Below, one piece after another: positions 63,016 through 64,000 of a stretch of 64,000 nt of DNA (positions within the stretch are counted from its first letter, which is position 1; each line of letters begins with the position of its first letter). This DNA is from Lonsdalea britannica (GTDB taxonomy: Bacteria > Pseudomonadota > Gammaproteobacteria > Enterobacterales > Enterobacteriaceae). The notes beneath the pieces were generated by a model. The model was not told where the DNA came from, ran no database searches, and saw nothing but the letters and a program-made list of their open reading frames with translations. A program made the translations under genes and the position numbers. Location of the stretch: NCBI RefSeq assembly GCF_002111595.1, contig NZ_LUTN01000004.1:124001-188000 (forward strand), in the 5' to 3' direction.

Positions 63016-63309
63016 ATGATTGACCCTAAAAAGATAGAGCAAATCGCCCGTCAGATGCACGAATCCATGCCCAAAGGGATTCGGGAACTTGGCGAGGATA
63101 TGGAGAAAAAGATCCGTCAGGTTCTGCAGTCGCAGCTATCCCGTCTGGATCTCGTCAACCGGGAAGAATTTGATGTCCAGACACAGGTTCTGCTACGCAC
63201 GCGTGAAAAGCTGACGCGACTGGAACAGCGACTGGACGAACTGGAAGCCAAATCCGCATCGACCGTAGAACCCAAAGCAGAGCCGCCGGTCGCGCAAGGT
63301 CAAGAATAG
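63016..63309 (+). CDS. ubiK: Ubiquinone biosynthesis accessory factor UbiK
   Basis: This 97-residue protein (YqiC family) helps ubiquinone assembly under aerobic conditions together with UbiJ. The N-terminal [19 protein letters not shown] and the C-terminal coiled coil ([15 protein letters not shown]) are typical, and the tail is a charged Pro-rich segment. It is divergent from ribB, as in E. coli. The gene is intact. Confidence 0.92.
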   Translation: MIDPKKIEQIARQMHESMPKGIRELGEDMEKKIRQVLQSQLSRLDLVNREEFDVQTQVLLRTREKLTRLEQRLDELEAKSASTVEPKAEPPVAQGQE

Positions 63310-63404
63310 CTGCTCACCCCAAGCTTGAGAAAGAAACCAGAGTCGGTTTAGTTTTCCTGCTAACAACTGGCTGTCATGCGACCCAGGCAGATCCGACGCA
63401 AAGA

Positions 63405-63430
63405 AAAAGCCTCCGCAGGCGGAGGCTTTT
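63405..63430. terminator. Bidirectional rho-independent terminator
   Basis: AAAAGCCTCCG, a short loop and CGGAGGCTTTT form a perfect stem with A and T runs on both sides. It serves ubiK from the left and zipA from the right, and lies between the convergent genes. Confidence 0.85.
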
Positions 63431-63467
63431 AACTGTGTTTTTTAGCCAACACGGCAACGCTGAACCG

Positions 63468-64000
63468 TTAGTTGAGCACTTCGCGGATACGTGACTTATA
63501 CACTTCAACCTTTTGCGGCGTCATCATTCGACGCTCATCGTCCAGCACCACGCCACCAACATCGTCCGCGATACGCTGCGCTGATTGCAGCATCAGTTTG
63601 AAGTTCTGATTGGCATCACCATATGACGGCACCATCATAAAGATGGACACGCCCGGCGTCGAAAACTCAGACATGTCGTCAGGATTGAAAGAGCCGGGTT
63701 TCACCATATTGGCCAGGCTGAACAGCACCGGTCCGCCGCCAGCTGGATTCACGTGGCGATGGAAAATATTCATCTCGCCAAACTGGAAACCCGACTGAAG
63801 AACGCTTTGCAACAGCAATTCGCCGCCGATAACGCCGCCCTGATGGGCCGCGACATGAACCACCAGAACCGCTTCTTTAGCCGCTGGCTCGTCATTGGCA
63901 GGAGCTGATTCTTCTTGCTCTTCCTGCAGGCTGGCCATTTTGGCTTCACGCTCTGCCACCGTTTCCGAATCGGAATGCGAGTCTGCCGCCAGCTCACGCT
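63468..64000 (-). CDS. zipA: Cell division protein ZipA, C-terminal part
   Basis: The frame runs off the window end, so only about the last 177 residues are seen. They comprise part of the Pro/Glu-rich linker and the FtsZ-binding domain with the typical [37 protein letters not shown] and the final [22 protein letters not shown]. ZipA tethers FtsZ to the inner membrane. In E. coli zipA stands between cysZ and ligA, far from ubiK, so this neighbourhood reflects a rearranged order. Confidence 0.93.
   Translation of the reverse strand, partial: RELAADSHSDSETVAEREAKMASLQEEQEESAPANDEPAAKEAVLVVHVAAHQGGVIGGELLLQSVLQSGFQFGEMNIFHRHVNPAGGGPVLFSLANMVKPGSFNPDDMSEFSTPGVSIFMMVPSYGDANQNFKLMLQSAQRIADDVGGVVLDDERRMMTPQKVEVYKSRIREVLN

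Overview
The window looks like a chromosome segment of a plant-associated member of the Enterobacterales, most likely Pectobacteriaceae (Brenneria, Pectobacterium or Dickeya type). The housekeeping genes (fumA, ribB with an FMN riboswitch, ubiK, zipA, gntK-edd, yqhA, alkB, mdtG, queF) are enterobacterial. The accessory genes (a KdgM-type oligogalacturonate porin, a coronafacic-acid-like polyketide cluster, a giant two-partner-secretion adhesin) point to a plant-associated or soft-rot lineage. Genus is an inference; no rRNA is present.

Layout. 1-10949 (minus): a CdiA/FhaB-type exoprotein, whose C-terminal tip lies outside the window, and its outer-membrane transporter. 11467-17115 (plus): a sugar PTS operon joining UlaABC-like IIB, IIC and IIA to a phosphofructokinase-type kinase, a LacD-type bisphosphate aldolase, a P-loop kinase-like protein and a HAD phosphatase, with two CRP-like sites upstream. 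17234-18163 (minus): a LysR regulator, divergent from the next cluster. 18935-32953 (plus): a polyketide cluster matching coronafacic acid genes cfa1 to cfa6 in order, then a hotdog thioesterase and a crotonyl-CoA carboxylase/reductase, but with no second PKS (cfa7), no coronafacate ligase and no integrated thioesterase. 33245-35772: eutE and eutR as remnants of an ethanolamine locus. 36300-39641: Bacillus-like glucose dehydrogenase and glucose uptake genes, then a sugar porter. 40138-46684: an ipdC remnant, a hydrolase, an acetyltransferase, a LuxR regulator, an NCS1 permease, a KdgM porin and a histidine acid phosphatase. 46781-49718: a peptide deformylase paralogue overlapping a DUF2075 ATPase gene, and a NicO metal exporter. 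49958-64000: mliC, edd, gntK, yqhA, an XRE regulator-VUT transporter-queF operon, mdtG, alkB, fumA, ribB, ubiK and the C-terminal part of zipA.

How the genes may work together. GlcU imports glucose, the dehydrogenase oxidises it to gluconate, and GntK and Edd carry gluconate into the Entner-Doudoroff route, so two loci in the window could form one path (inference). In the polyketide cluster, Cfa1 to Cfa5-like proteins would make a cyclic starter, the reductase/carboxylase would supply a branched extender, and one PKS of two AT-ACP units and a single fully reducing module would join them.

Ten genes, including the core gene edd, are broken by a one-base shift (nine read as one base missing, one as one base extra), with both halves otherwise intact. 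This pattern fits consensus sequencing errors at least as well as gene decay. These genes are typed as pseudogenes because the given sequence does not encode them in one frame.
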